The notes beneath the pieces were generated by a model that was given only the letters and a program-made list of their open reading frames with translations, searched no databases and was not told where the DNA came from. DNA of 23,008 nucleotides, taken from positions 1-23,008 of the IMG/VR virus record IMGVR_UViG_3300001827_000107, one strand, 5' to 3'. Each line of letters opens with the position of its first letter. Position 1 is the first letter of the stretch. Of this stretch, positions 1-7,955 are shown one piece after another. The stretch comes from a virus. The translations under genes were made by a program, and so were the position numbers.

Positions 1-251
1 TCATCAGACAGCGCCTCCGCCCCAGGAAAATACTCATTAGGCCGTGGGCGTTTAAAGGCGTCAAGGCTGACTAGCCCCCCTTCGGCAAACCGTTTAGACC
101 CTAAAGCGCTGGATTTACGCCTGCTCTCACGACGCTGCATCTCCATGAGCGCTAGTTCAGGCCTTACATTAGGGCTAGAGCCCTGAGCCAGCATGGCTAA
201 CTGTTGGTCAGGCAGGGCCTCAATTAGCTGCTGTAATTGTATATCGTTCAT
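1..251 (-). CDS. Partial internal virion-type protein (N-terminal 83 residues)
   Basis: The reading frame opens at ATG 251-249 and runs off the left edge of the window without a stop, so only the first 83 residues are visible. The start overlaps the stop of the preceding gene by one base (TAATG), which indicates translational coupling. The N-terminus is Gln/Leu-rich and helical (NDIQLQQLIEALPDQQLAML), followed by a basic stretch MEMQRRESRRKSSA and the motif RFAEGG at residues 54-59. The same RFAEGG motif occurs near the C-terminus of the 608-aa protein two genes upstream. Short proteins with QLQQL and MQRR segments are common in marine podovirus internal-virion or ejection modules, as I recall them. 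The role as an internal or ejected virion protein is inferred from that resemblance and from position; no enzymatic motif is visible. Confidence 0.6.
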   Translation of the reverse strand, partial: MNDIQLQQLIEALPDQQLAMLAQGSSPNVRPELALMEMQRRESRRKSSALGSKRFAEGGLVSLDAFKRPRPNEYFPGAEALSD

Positions 252-1243
252 TAAAACAACCCTTTAAAGAAGTCCACCACGTCGGGAGCGAAGTCGTCCA
301 CCAGAAAGTCCCATCCTGCGCTAGCCCCTCCACTACCCCCCAACGCCCCTAGAGCGCTGGTGCCTGTCAATATAGCCCCCAGAACAGTATTAAGAGTACT
401 AGGGTCAGGAGTAGTTTGGGTCTTAGTACCGTAGCCAGAAGATAACCCAGCAATACCAGAAGCAAAAGTTTTAGCGCGGTCCAATCCATAATCCCGTGCC
501 TCCAAGTAATCTCCATATGCCGCGTCGGCGGCGGCTTGTTTCTGGCTACGCTGCTGTAAACCGAGCGCCGCTTGCTGAGCTACTTGAGATCTCTCATCCT
601 CACTCATACGCGACCCTATAGATGCTAAACCCTGAGCGCCCTGTAAGGCCGCCGCGGTAACGCGATCCGCCCTATCTGCTTCTTCTCCAAACAGGCTCCG
701 GGCGTTACCATACGCGCTTTCTAGCCCTTTAGTCTGAATATCGCTTAGCAGTTGGTTCTGCGCCCTCTCGGCTTCGGTTTCCAATAAAGTAGCCCTACTC
801 CCTCCGAAAGCCCCAGCCGAAGCGGCCCTAGCGCGTCGCTGTGATTGCTGTTTAGCGAAATCGGTCTGCGCCTCCCGTTTGGCTATGTCCACCACGGATT
901 GCGTGTAGGGATTAAAGTACCTCTGCGCGGCGGAGGCGTCGACAGAGCCGTCCGCACGGGGGGTAAACAGCCCGCTAAACGTGCCAGGGGCGGTGCCCCC
1001 TCGATTTAGCAAACTCTCGATACCCTGCGTAGTGTACCGGCTAGCGTCGCCGAATTGCGTAGGAGTCTGGAAATTTGCGGCGGTGTCGAACGCTTCCCCT
1101 TCTAAAGGGGTAATACCCGCGACCCGCTGCCCCTGGTAGGGTTGATAAGGTTGTAACGCCGTATTTTGAAGTGATTGCGCAGCGGATAGCTGGTAGGGCG
1201 CGAATATGCCAATAGGTGAAGTATTTACAGTTGTAGTAGCCAT
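251..1243 (-). CDS. Internal virion / ejection-type protein, 330 aa
   Basis: ATG at 1243 is preceded by GGAG with six bases between, a good ribosome binding site. The protein is Ala/Gln/Ser-rich. A central helical region (about residues 105-235) contains YFNPYTQSVVDIAKREAQ and ASAGAFGGSRATLLETEAE, which I recognise as recurrent in uncharacterised virion proteins of marine podoviruses. The last 50 residues hold a Gly/Ala-rich hydrophobic stretch (TVLGAILTGTSALGALGG) that could contact membrane. It lies between the 608-aa internal protein and the partial gene at the window edge, with the latter coupled through TAATG. By position and composition it is probably ejected with DNA or located in the head core, comparable in role to T7 gp14 or P22 gp7/gp20. 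That comparison is inference and no sequence homology to them is claimed. Confidence 0.6.
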   Translation of the reverse strand: MATTTVNTSPIGIFAPYQLSAAQSLQNTALQPYQPYQGQRVAGITPLEGEAFDTAANFQTPTQFGDASRYTTQGIESLLNRGGTAPGTFSGLFTPRADGSVDASAAQRYFNPYTQSVVDIAKREAQTDFAKQQSQRRARAASAGAFGGSRATLLETEAERAQNQLLSDIQTKGLESAYGNARSLFGEEADRADRVTAAALQGAQGLASIGSRMSEDERSQVAQQAALGLQQRSQKQAAADAAYGDYLEARDYGLDRAKTFASGIAGLSSGYGTKTQTTPDPSTLNTVLGAILTGTSALGALGGSGGASAGWDFLVDDFAPDVVDFFKGLF

Positions 1244-1301
1244 GTATATCTCCGAATTAAAGGCACAAGTTGCTCACTACAACCAGGGTCCTTCAATTAT
1301 G

Positions 1302-3128
1302 TCATCTTGGAAGCACTTTGCCAAGCACTACGGGTTTCATTTGTTTGGGTTTGCCTGTTTGTTCTTTGAATATCCTTTTAACCATACCGTCGAGTACTTT
1401 TGCTCCCGCGGTCGAAGATCCGTTACCTAGCGCGGACACCGCTTGCGCGGGAATAATATATTCCTCGTTAGCGATTAGCACGGGCTCTTCCCCGTCAATC
1501 GAAGCGGGGATACTATCACTCATGCCATCCCCTACGCCCCGCACCATTCTTCCTTGCCCCAAACTCGCTATCCCCCCTTCAGCAAACCGGCGAGGTTGCG
1601 TTCTTATTCCATGTTCGTAAGTATTCGCCTCTTTAAAAGGGGTGTACACAGGCGCTGAAGGTTGTACGGCTACACCGGCATTGTAGTTATACTCCCCCAC
1701 CGCCGGGATGCCCCCCGCCCCTCGATTTCCAAATCCAGCAACCAACCCGGCCCCCCCTAATAGAGCGGCCAACCCCCCTAATGAAGGCCTCCTTCGGTTT
1801 TGGGAATCTTGCTCTGTGAGAAGCTTACCCGCCACTAACGCCCCAGGTTTGCCCAAAGTATCCACGTTTAAACCAAAATCCGGTTTAAAATCGGCGCCGT
1901 AGTCCGTAGCGTACATTCCTGGCGCCAACCCTTGAATCCCTGGGGCTATATCAAACCCCGCCGGCACCTTTATCCCTGTTATACCCCCCGCGCCAGTATC
2001 CAGCCCCAAAGAAGGATTAAACCCCTCCCCTAGGCTGTAGTCGTATCCTTTCAAAGTGGGGTCAATGGCCACTCCTTCAGCGGGTGTCGCTAAAGAGTAC
2101 ATGTTATTAGGCGCGTTCCCAAAACTAGGAAATAGTTCAGTAAACTTCCCCTTTGCGGAGGAAAGTAAGTCCTTAGCCCAGTCAGTATTCATCGCGGCGC
2201 TAGACAATTGCCCCAGCGCTAGACTTGTAGCTGCGCCTTTTAGATCCCCTCTCCCCGCCGCCAACGCCGCTCCAGAAAGCCCGCCCGTAGCTATATTCGC
2301 CCCTAATTGCAGTATGCCTGGTAGATCCGCTGACCACTCCTGCGCTAGGTTTTTTATAAATCCCGAGGATTGAGACTCCACGGCCCCCGCTTTTTGTAAC
2401 TGTCCGTACAATTGTTCATTCGCTTGATATAAAGGCTGTAAGCGCTGGGGGTCTACCCCCGCGGTTTGCCCTAGGTGATCCAGCATCCCCTTACCAAAAT
2501 CCGTAAACCCGATAGTTCCTTTAGTAGTGTCCCCTGTAAACAACTGATCTTTAAAATACTGACTAGCTTTTTGGGTTACTTGATTAGGGTCCTGCCCTGA
2601 CATTTTCGCTGCGGACTCCGCAAGTGCCCTGTAAGAGGAAGAGCCAAAATTAGGGTCAAACTCAAACCCTCCTTTATACCCCACCGGGTTGGCCGGAATT
2701 ACTAGCGACTCGCCTTTGCCCCGGCGGTTAAGCCCTAAATCCTGCTGGAACTGTATTGCGTCGTGGTAGGTTTTACCGTAAAACGGGCGAAGATCCACCC
2801 CTTGGTCTAAAGCGGTTTTTAGGGATTGATCAAGCGGTACTTCAGGCGCAGGCGCCAAAGTACTAGCGTACGCCTCTTTGTTAAGAAAGTGCTCAACATA
2901 GCCTCCCTCATCATGCGTGTCGACCCTCTTGGAAGTCACTATATCCGCTGGTATTTCCCCTAGGTCCGTCTCAACGTCACTATCGCTCCAGCCTGTGACT
3001 GACTTTAAGAAAAACTTACCCGTATCGTTATCCTTGCTTACGTAGTACTGGGATTCATTTACACGCCTTAGCGCATCCCTATACGCCTGACCTTGAGTGA
3101 TCTGCTGGTATAATTGGTCTTTATTCAT
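1302..3128 (-). CDS. Large internal virion / ejection-type protein, 608 aa
   Basis: ATG at 3128 overlaps the stop of the 140-aa gene (TAATG), so translation is probably coupled. The N-terminal third is charged and helical. Gly/Ala-rich hydrophobic stretches occur near residues 270-315 (LPGILQLGANIATGGLSGAA) and around 450-470 (LGGLAALLGGAGLVAGFG), plausible membrane-interacting segments. The C-terminal module from about residue 513 begins RRFAEGGIASLGQGR, continues GVGDGMSDSIPASIDG and then NEEYIIPAQAVSALGNG. That arrangement recurs in phage internal virion and tape-measure-like proteins I know of and may be a packaging or partner-binding tail. RFAEGG recurs in the partial protein at 1-251. 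A 58-base gap follows before the next gene. Role in genome ejection is inferred; no lytic transglycosylase or peptidase motif is visible. Confidence 0.6.
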   Translation of the reverse strand: MNKDQLYQQITQGQAYRDALRRVNESQYYVSKDNDTGKFFLKSVTGWSDSDVETDLGEIPADIVTSKRVDTHDEGGYVEHFLNKEAYASTLAPAPEVPLDQSLKTALDQGVDLRPFYGKTYHDAIQFQQDLGLNRRGKGESLVIPANPVGYKGGFEFDPNFGSSSYRALAESAAKMSGQDPNQVTQKASQYFKDQLFTGDTTKGTIGFTDFGKGMLDHLGQTAGVDPQRLQPLYQANEQLYGQLQKAGAVESQSSGFIKNLAQEWSADLPGILQLGANIATGGLSGAALAAGRGDLKGAATSLALGQLSSAAMNTDWAKDLLSSAKGKFTELFPSFGNAPNNMYSLATPAEGVAIDPTLKGYDYSLGEGFNPSLGLDTGAGGITGIKVPAGFDIAPGIQGLAPGMYATDYGADFKPDFGLNVDTLGKPGALVAGKLLTEQDSQNRRRPSLGGLAALLGGAGLVAGFGNRGAGGIPAVGEYNYNAGVAVQPSAPVYTPFKEANTYEHGIRTQPRRFAEGGIASLGQGRMVRGVGDGMSDSIPASIDGEEPVLIANEEYIIPAQAVSALGNGSSTAGAKVLDGMVKRIFKEQTGKPKQMKPVVLGKVLPR

Positions 3129-3550
3129 TAGAACACCCTATAAAGCGCATGGGTCGTGGGGTGAGCGTATATCGCTCCTGTGTCCGCGGTGGGTACAACT
3201 ATGTCTCCGCTTGCGTGCGACGTCGCGGTCGTGCCTAGAAGCCCCCTGCTAACCCCAGTTAACGAGCTGCCGCTTGTACCGGCCCACGAAAATTTTTCGT
3301 CGTTTATTGTACCATAACCTGTCTCGGTAAACTGAGTAATATCATCCACTACGAAGGTTACATCCCCCGCCGTAACCCCACTGGTAAGCCCCACCCCGAC
3401 AACAATATCGACCACTTTCAATTTAGTGCAGCGAAAAGGGCCTTCTGATGTAAGGCGCTTAAAAAAAGTCATCAGCACGTTGTTGAGCCGGTTTTGATAC
3501 GGTTTGTTCCACTCCTCAGGAGCGTCTGGTAGGCGGGGGGGGTCTATCAT
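3128..3550 (-). CDS. Small tail/virion protein sharing a module with its neighbour, 140 aa
   Basis: The frame is open further upstream to 3601, but the ATG at 3550 is chosen: it follows GGGAGAAGAGC, a good ribosome binding site, and overlaps the stop of the 678-aa gene as ATGA. The N-terminus reads MIDPPRLPDAPEEWNKPYQN. Residues 56-118 form a small beta-rich module with GVTAGDVTFVVDDITQF and ending LTGVSRGLLGTTATSHASGD. A similar module sits at residues 113-172 of the 678-aa protein encoded just before it, ending LLGLTRGVNGTTAAAH. Such modules are scattered through phage tail proteins. The first codons contain an eight-C run (3535-3542 on the plus strand as G). The exact role is unknown; a minor tail or fibre-attachment component is likely. 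Confidence 0.6.
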   Translation of the reverse strand: MIDPPRLPDAPEEWNKPYQNRLNNVLMTFFKRLTSEGPFRCTKLKVVDIVVGVGLTSGVTAGDVTFVVDDITQFTETGYGTINDEKFSWAGTSGSSLTGVSRGLLGTTATSHASGDIVVPTADTGAIYAHPTTHALYRVF

Positions 3551-5583
3551 GCTCTTCTCCCGTTTGGCCGAGCGTCTAAACGAGGCGTACCCAACCTCCA
3601 AGCGGAGCCTAAAGTACTACCTTGGATCTTCAGTTTCATTTGCCTCCCACGCACGCGCACGTCGACCTGCTCCGTGTATTGCTCAATAGGCACTGTGGCG
3701 GAGCGTGTAACGTCCTGCGTGGGGGTCTCGGCCCTGTAAGGTCTACCGGACTGCGTTCTGGGTAATAGCGAAAGCGTAGCCCTCGGGGTAACCGCCGTAG
3801 AGCGGCTAAAGCTCATATCAGGGAGGATCCGGGACACAAGCATGTAGAACTCCCCTTCGCCAATCCCGAAATCGCTGGACTCAATATAGGAGACCATAGC
3901 TACTAAGTTGGTGTCCGTGCCGTCGTCAACCCCAAGCTCGTGGTAATACAGCCGATTCCCGCCCGCGGCGAGGGGGTACTCTCTGATATTGGCATCGACC
4001 CAGGCGGTCCTGGTCATCGTACCCACCGTCCACCCTTTTTCGACATAATTGAAAGTAACGTAAGCGTCGTTCAACAGCTCACTCTCAGTAGGGTAAAACC
4101 ACCACACCTCATCAAACGCTTCGTTGCTACCCGCGAACACTTGATAGTTCTGGTCGGAGTTGAAATTCTCAAACACATAATCGTCGACAGTGCTTGGAAG
4201 CGTGTTTACCCGGCCATCGTAGACATAAAACTTATTACGCCCCATCCAGAATACGGCGTTGTCGGCCAAGACCACCGCGTTGGGCCCGGCGATCGATATG
4301 TTACGATCAAGCAGGGTTTGCACAAACCCAAACTCAGGGCTAAACTGCAGGCTGTAGAGCGCGGCGTCTGTCCACACCAGTATCTCGTTGCGGGTTTCCA
4401 CCGCGGTAATGATCTCTGTACCTACAGTTAAGCGCAGGCTACCGGCTAGATTAGTGGGTAACTCAGTCCATACTTGCGCCAACTCTTGGTCGGACCAACG
4501 AATCAGCATGGGGTCTTGCACGGATGATCCGGCGGGGTTGGCCCCAAAAGCCATCACAAACCGAGACTCGGTTACAATCAGCTGGTTTTGCACCGTGGGC
4601 ACATCGGCGGCGCTGGCGAGGTTGGAAAGGTAACCCCCGCGAGTAGTAAACCCCGCGCTCGCGTCCCAGTAGAACATACCGCCCCCCCGAGGGCCGAAGA
4701 TTAAATCCTCTCCAAAATTCTGGTGGTTCCATACACGCATCTGCTGGCCCGCTCCCGTGGCCGCGGCGGCGCCAAAACCACTTAAACCAAAACCCCCCGC
4801 GCCCCAGCCCACACCTTGAACAAAATACTCTTGGCCTGTGTTGACTTGGTAGTCGGCGGTGACTGCCCCACCGCCAGTGGCCGCGCTGGTGGGGTATTCC
4901 TCGGCATCAAAATAATAAAAATCAGAGCCTCCTATCTCAATTTGGTGTTCGCCGTCTAGTGCCCCGGCCGACACACCTCCAACAGCTGAGGAGCCCGACA
5001 TAGTCACGTAGTCATTTGTTATGGCGCCGTGAGCGGTATCAGTAACCCGGACGTATCGAGAGGCCGCATTGGCAGTCGCCGTATGCGCCGCCGCTGTAGT
5101 CCCGTTCACCCCCCGAGTCAGCCCCAGCAGTGTGTTTCCGGCCTTATTACTGTAAATAATTTCTTCCGAATCGATTTGTACAGCTCCAGTAGTAGGGTAT
5201 TTACTGGCGTCGGTGAGCGTAAGCTGGGTGTCCGCGGCGGTGATGTCCGCGGCTAAGGTGTCGATTACTGTCTCGTAAGGGTCGGTTAAAGCTTGGGATT
5301 CCCTAACGGGGGTTACATCGTAATACACGCCCCCTCGTTCCACGTAGTACTTCAAGTGCGTGCCCACACCAATCAATTCTTCGCCGTCCAGCGTTGTCCA
5401 TGGGATTAAAGCGCGGCAAGTACCCAGGAATTCCTGGTTATTGGCCCTTTGCCACCCCCCGATAGTCTCGGGTAACCCATTTTTAAATCGAACCTTGTCA
5501 CCCAGGCGCCAAGCGCCATCAGCAGCCAACTCTGTGTTGTTGGCTACCATTGTAGGTTGGAATTTGACTCGCTGTAGGGGCAT
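3547..5583 (-). CDS. Tail tubular / DNA-stabilisation-type protein, 678 aa
   Basis: ATG at 5583 overlaps the holin stop (TAATG) and follows AGGA. The N-terminus MPLQRVKFQPTMVANNTELA with VRFKNGLPETIGGW at about residues 31-44 is the pattern I associate with beta-propeller-like phage tail proteins, in the role of P22 gp10 or T7 gp12 (tail tubular B). Residues 113-172 carry an inserted small domain ending LLGLTRGVNGTTAAAH that reappears in the next gene. The middle is Gly/Ala-rich (GVGWGAGGFGLSGFGAAAAT). From about residue 285 repeating blade-like strands follow (FGPRGGGMFYWDAS, LVWTDAALYSLQF, VFWMGRNKFYVYDG). The family assignment rests on pattern and length, not on an alignment. It is probably the structural nozzle or hub of the short tail. 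Confidence 0.6.
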   Translation of the reverse strand: MPLQRVKFQPTMVANNTELAADGAWRLGDKVRFKNGLPETIGGWQRANNQEFLGTCRALIPWTTLDGEELIGVGTHLKYYVERGGVYYDVTPVRESQALTDPYETVIDTLAADITAADTQLTLTDASKYPTTGAVQIDSEEIIYSNKAGNTLLGLTRGVNGTTAAAHTATANAASRYVRVTDTAHGAITNDYVTMSGSSAVGGVSAGALDGEHQIEIGGSDFYYFDAEEYPTSAATGGGAVTADYQVNTGQEYFVQGVGWGAGGFGLSGFGAAAATGAGQQMRVWNHQNFGEDLIFGPRGGGMFYWDASAGFTTRGGYLSNLASAADVPTVQNQLIVTESRFVMAFGANPAGSSVQDPMLIRWSDQELAQVWTELPTNLAGSLRLTVGTEIITAVETRNEILVWTDAALYSLQFSPEFGFVQTLLDRNISIAGPNAVVLADNAVFWMGRNKFYVYDGRVNTLPSTVDDYVFENFNSDQNYQVFAGSNEAFDEVWWFYPTESELLNDAYVTFNYVEKGWTVGTMTRTAWVDANIREYPLAAGGNRLYYHELGVDDGTDTNLVAMVSYIESSDFGIGEGEFYMLVSRILPDMSFSRSTAVTPRATLSLLPRTQSGRPYRAETPTQDVTRSATVPIEQYTEQVDVRVRGRQMKLKIQGSTLGSAWRLGTPRLDARPNGRRA

Positions 5584-5990
5584 TATTTTTTCCTGTTCTT
5601 ATAGGCGTATGCTAAGGCCGGGGTTACTTTTTCGACAGACCTGCCAATAACATACCCGCCGATACCCAGCTCCACGATATCCCATAGGGCTATGTACTCC
5701 TCAGGGGCTAAATTAGGGGCCGCCCAGCCAAACCAGCGAGCGACAATCAACCCCCCGAACGTAAGCATGAGTAGGGGGCGCCAGTTAGCCGCCAGCCAGT
5801 GTTGTGAAGCGGCTTCAGCCTTAATAATCCCCGCCTTAGCCAAAGTGATCTGCATGTCATTTTCTAGCTGCTGCATCTCACCCTTAAACGCCATCTCTGT
5901 GATGCGCTGCTTAGCCTCAGCGTTGGCTTTTTCATCGGGCAGTACGCGGTCTAAGACTGAGCCTATAATAGGTAATAACGCTTGGATCAT
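5583..5990 (-). CDS. Holin, 3-TM superfamily (gene-transfer-agent type)
   Basis: The product is 135 aa. It starts MIQALLPIIGSVLDRVLPDE, continues with a charged helix (about 20-60), then LAANWRPLLMLTFGGLIVAR at residues 66-85, a strong transmembrane segment. A second hydrophobic stretch, LWDIVELGIGGYVIGRSVEK, spans residues 102-121, and the C-terminus is basic (KNRKK). The NWRPLLM and GGYVIGRSVEK signatures are those of the Holin_3TMS family that includes the GTA holin. The gene overlaps the M15 endolysin stop as ATGA and is followed by the 678-aa gene at TAATG, so the lysis pair sits inside the tail gene run. The product would form membrane lesions that time endolysin release. Confidence is high for a membrane protein and good for holin. 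Confidence 0.8.
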   Translation of the reverse strand: MIQALLPIIGSVLDRVLPDEKANAEAKQRITEMAFKGEMQQLENDMQITLAKAGIIKAEAASQHWLAANWRPLLMLTFGGLIVARWFGWAAPNLAPEEYIALWDIVELGIGGYVIGRSVEKVTPALAYAYKNRKK

Positions 5991-6436
5991 GGTAACCCCA
6001 CTAAATACTGTTTCTTGGTGTATGTTAGCACTTCCATACGCAAATCGTCAGGGTCATAAGATACGTGCACCCAACCTGAGCGGGGGTCTCCCTCCCTATA
6101 GCATTCTAGGATCAGTTGGGTAAACCGAAGGCCTGAGTCCCTGATGTGTCTGGCCAACTCCAAATTAGATATATCGAAGGACTCAATATCTGCGGCCATG
6201 CCCCGTACGTGATGGGAACGGTCACTAGAGCCTAGAGCCCGGTTAAGCCGTAGGCACCGAAACCCTGAGTTAATGTTGATAAGGCCGACTTCGTCCCGCA
6301 CGGGCTGCAGCACTTCTGTGCACAGCGTGATTAAGTTGTCAATTTCATCAGGGCCTGCTTTGTTCTGGATGCCCATACGCGCGGCTGTCTGGCTGCGCTC
6401 GAACTCCCAAAGTGCAAAATCGTTTGATAAATCCAT
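5987..6436 (-). CDS. Endolysin: peptidase M15 (D-alanyl-D-alanine carboxypeptidase-like)
   Basis: The 149-aa product has the complete zinc-peptidase M15A signature. SGFR occurs at residues 57-60, the S-x-H-x-x-G-x-A-x-D motif at 74-83 (ligands H76 and D83), the likely catalytic E111 in LILE, and the third zinc ligand H124 in GWVHVS. These enzymes cleave peptide stems of peptidoglycan, so this is the probable lysis enzyme. It has no signal peptide, consistent with dependence on the adjacent holin. ATG at 6436 lies four bases downstream of AGGAG, which overlaps the stop of the tail fibre gene (TGAGGAG). The length is typical for single-domain phage M15 endolysins. No spanin gene is recognisable nearby. 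Confidence 0.88.
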   Translation of the reverse strand: MDLSNDFALWEFERSQTAARMGIQNKAGPDEIDNLITLCTEVLQPVRDEVGLININSGFRCLRLNRALGSSDRSHHVRGMAADIESFDISNLELARHIRDSGLRFTQLILECYREGDPRSGWVHVSYDPDDLRMEVLTYTKKQYLVGLP

Positions 6437-6443
6437 TTTCTCC

Positions 6444-7943
6444 TCACTTGTTTTCTAATGCTTCGATTCGGGCGGTTAGGTCGTCAATTCTGAACTGTAG
6501 TTCTTGAGTAACCATCGTCGAGATAAAGCACAAAACAGAGTATTTAACGGATAGAGTTACAGTTCCTGTCTCGCGCCGTTCTGTGGTTTTATTGCCCTCT
6601 TCGTCGGTAACTTCAACCTCTTCAGTATCAGGCGTAGAATCAACCAAACCGGGGAAAATATCTTGCAATTCTTGCGCCACAACCCCTAGCAGCTCTTGAT
6701 TTGTTGGGTCGTTGATTAGCGTGTAAGTCCAAAACTGAATCTGCTTGAAACGCTCGTAATAGCCTTTCCCGTACTTTCGATTCAACAAATTCTTCAGTTT
6801 GCGGTCGGAAATTGCGCCGTAGCTATTGTTTGTGTTCTGTACGTCGCCGTTTGCTAAGATTCTTATCGTAGCTGAAGCGTTTACGTTTCCTTGAAAATGG
6901 AATCCTGTCGAACCCGCAGGTAGGTGGCTGTCATAGTTGTAAACAGAACTTCCGGTATTGCTATTGATTGATGCAACTGTTGAGTTGTTCTGATTAGACT
7001 GAAAATTGTGACTAGAGTTGGCTGATAACCCTCCCAGCCCAGCAACACTTCCATAGCCGCCGGAATTTGATGCTTTGAAAAACTTGCCAGTTGTGAACCT
7101 CGCGCACTCACCGTCTGTCGTTCTGACAATAAGAGGATGTGCAGTTTTTGAGCCGATAGAAGTCGTTCCAGAAGGTTCATCAGCATAAAAATCAGCCCGA
7201 ACATTATCAGACCTAACTTGCGAATATGCACCCAGCGAGGCATAAGCATCAATTACTTTAAAATTTGCGCCGTACGTTGTTGTTCCGCCGATGCTAGGGC
7301 CGAAACCTATGTCATTGTTACTGTTTACCGCGATTCCTGACGTATTTAAAATCAGACCATTCGGCGCACTCCAGTTTTGAGCGTTGATGGTCAAACTATC
7401 ACCCGACGCGTTGCCTAGGGTGGTATTGCCTGTGCTTGATAAGTTGGTGAACGCGCCTGCTGCTGGAGTTGTGCCTCCTATCGGGGTGTTGTCAATCGTG
7501 CCTCCGTCAATGTCAGCCGAGGTGATCTTAAGGGCCGCCAACGAAGTGATCTGGTCCGCCACATTGCCGCTGTTATCAACGTATGCTAAAACCCTGTCTC
7601 CTGCCACTACAGTAAGAGTAGTGCCTCCCGCGTCAAAAACCAAGCTCTGGTTAGTAGCGTTCTCAAAAATGTACATTTTGCTTTTCAGGCTAGGCAAGGT
7701 GATAGTGCGCGTAGCCGTTAGCGTGCCGGTGAATTTAATTGACGCGTGCCGCGCCTCATCGTCTGAGCCGTTGTTGGCTGTCAAACTGTAATTGGCGTCC
7801 GCCAAGGCGATCTCTACGTGCCCTGCTATCGCTGCTTCCAGCAAAGTGCCCAAGTTCTCGTTAGTAGTCTCGTCCCAAGTCCCGGCCTGCTCGCCTTTAC
7901 CAATGAGTTCGATACGTAATGAATCTGAATATGTACTAGGCAT
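6444..7943 (-). CDS. Tail fibre with C-terminal S74 intramolecular chaperone, 499 aa
   Basis: The N-terminus MPSTYSDSLRIELIGKGEQ followed by GTWDETTNENLGTLLE is a widely shared phage fibre attachment domain. The middle is Ser/Asn/Gly-rich beta sequence. The C-terminus carries the endosialidase-type chaperone domain: SDRKLKNLLN starting at S379, then LLGVVAQELQDIFP at about residues 419-432, ending in a coiled coil (LQFRIDDLTARIEALENK). In the S74 family the Ser-Asp pair, here S379-D380, is where the trimerised chaperone cleaves itself off. The product should be a trimeric receptor-binding fibre. The part encoded left of about 7380 is clearly lower in GC (35-47% in counted lines) than the N-terminal part (58-60%), suggesting module exchange. 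The ATG at 7943 follows AGGA closely. Confidence 0.85.
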   Translation of the reverse strand: MPSTYSDSLRIELIGKGEQAGTWDETTNENLGTLLEAAIAGHVEIALADANYSLTANNGSDDEARHASIKFTGTLTATRTITLPSLKSKMYIFENATNQSLVFDAGGTTLTVVAGDRVLAYVDNSGNVADQITSLAALKITSADIDGGTIDNTPIGGTTPAAGAFTNLSSTGNTTLGNASGDSLTINAQNWSAPNGLILNTSGIAVNSNNDIGFGPSIGGTTTYGANFKVIDAYASLGAYSQVRSDNVRADFYADEPSGTTSIGSKTAHPLIVRTTDGECARFTTGKFFKASNSGGYGSVAGLGGLSANSSHNFQSNQNNSTVASINSNTGSSVYNYDSHLPAGSTGFHFQGNVNASATIRILANGDVQNTNNSYGAISDRKLKNLLNRKYGKGYYERFKQIQFWTYTLINDPTNQELLGVVAQELQDIFPGLVDSTPDTEEVEVTDEEGNKTTERRETGTVTLSVKYSVLCFISTMVTQELQFRIDDLTARIEALENK

Positions 7944-7955
7944 TGTCCTACCCTC

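Noticed and set aside
3551-3601. Upstream extension of the 140-aa protein to 3601
   Set aside because: It would overlap the end of the 678-aa gene by 55 bases and lacks a better ribosome binding site than ATG 3550.
4681-4690. Seven-C/G runs scattered in the 678-aa and 608-aa genes as phase-variable tracts
   Set aside because: Many such runs occur in Pro/Gly codons of this genome and none sits at a regulatory or start position except the one reported separately.
6881-7252. Minus-strand 123-codon frame inside the tail fibre
   Set aside because: It overlaps the fibre in another frame, has no known motif and no context; the fibre frame continues across with clear domains.
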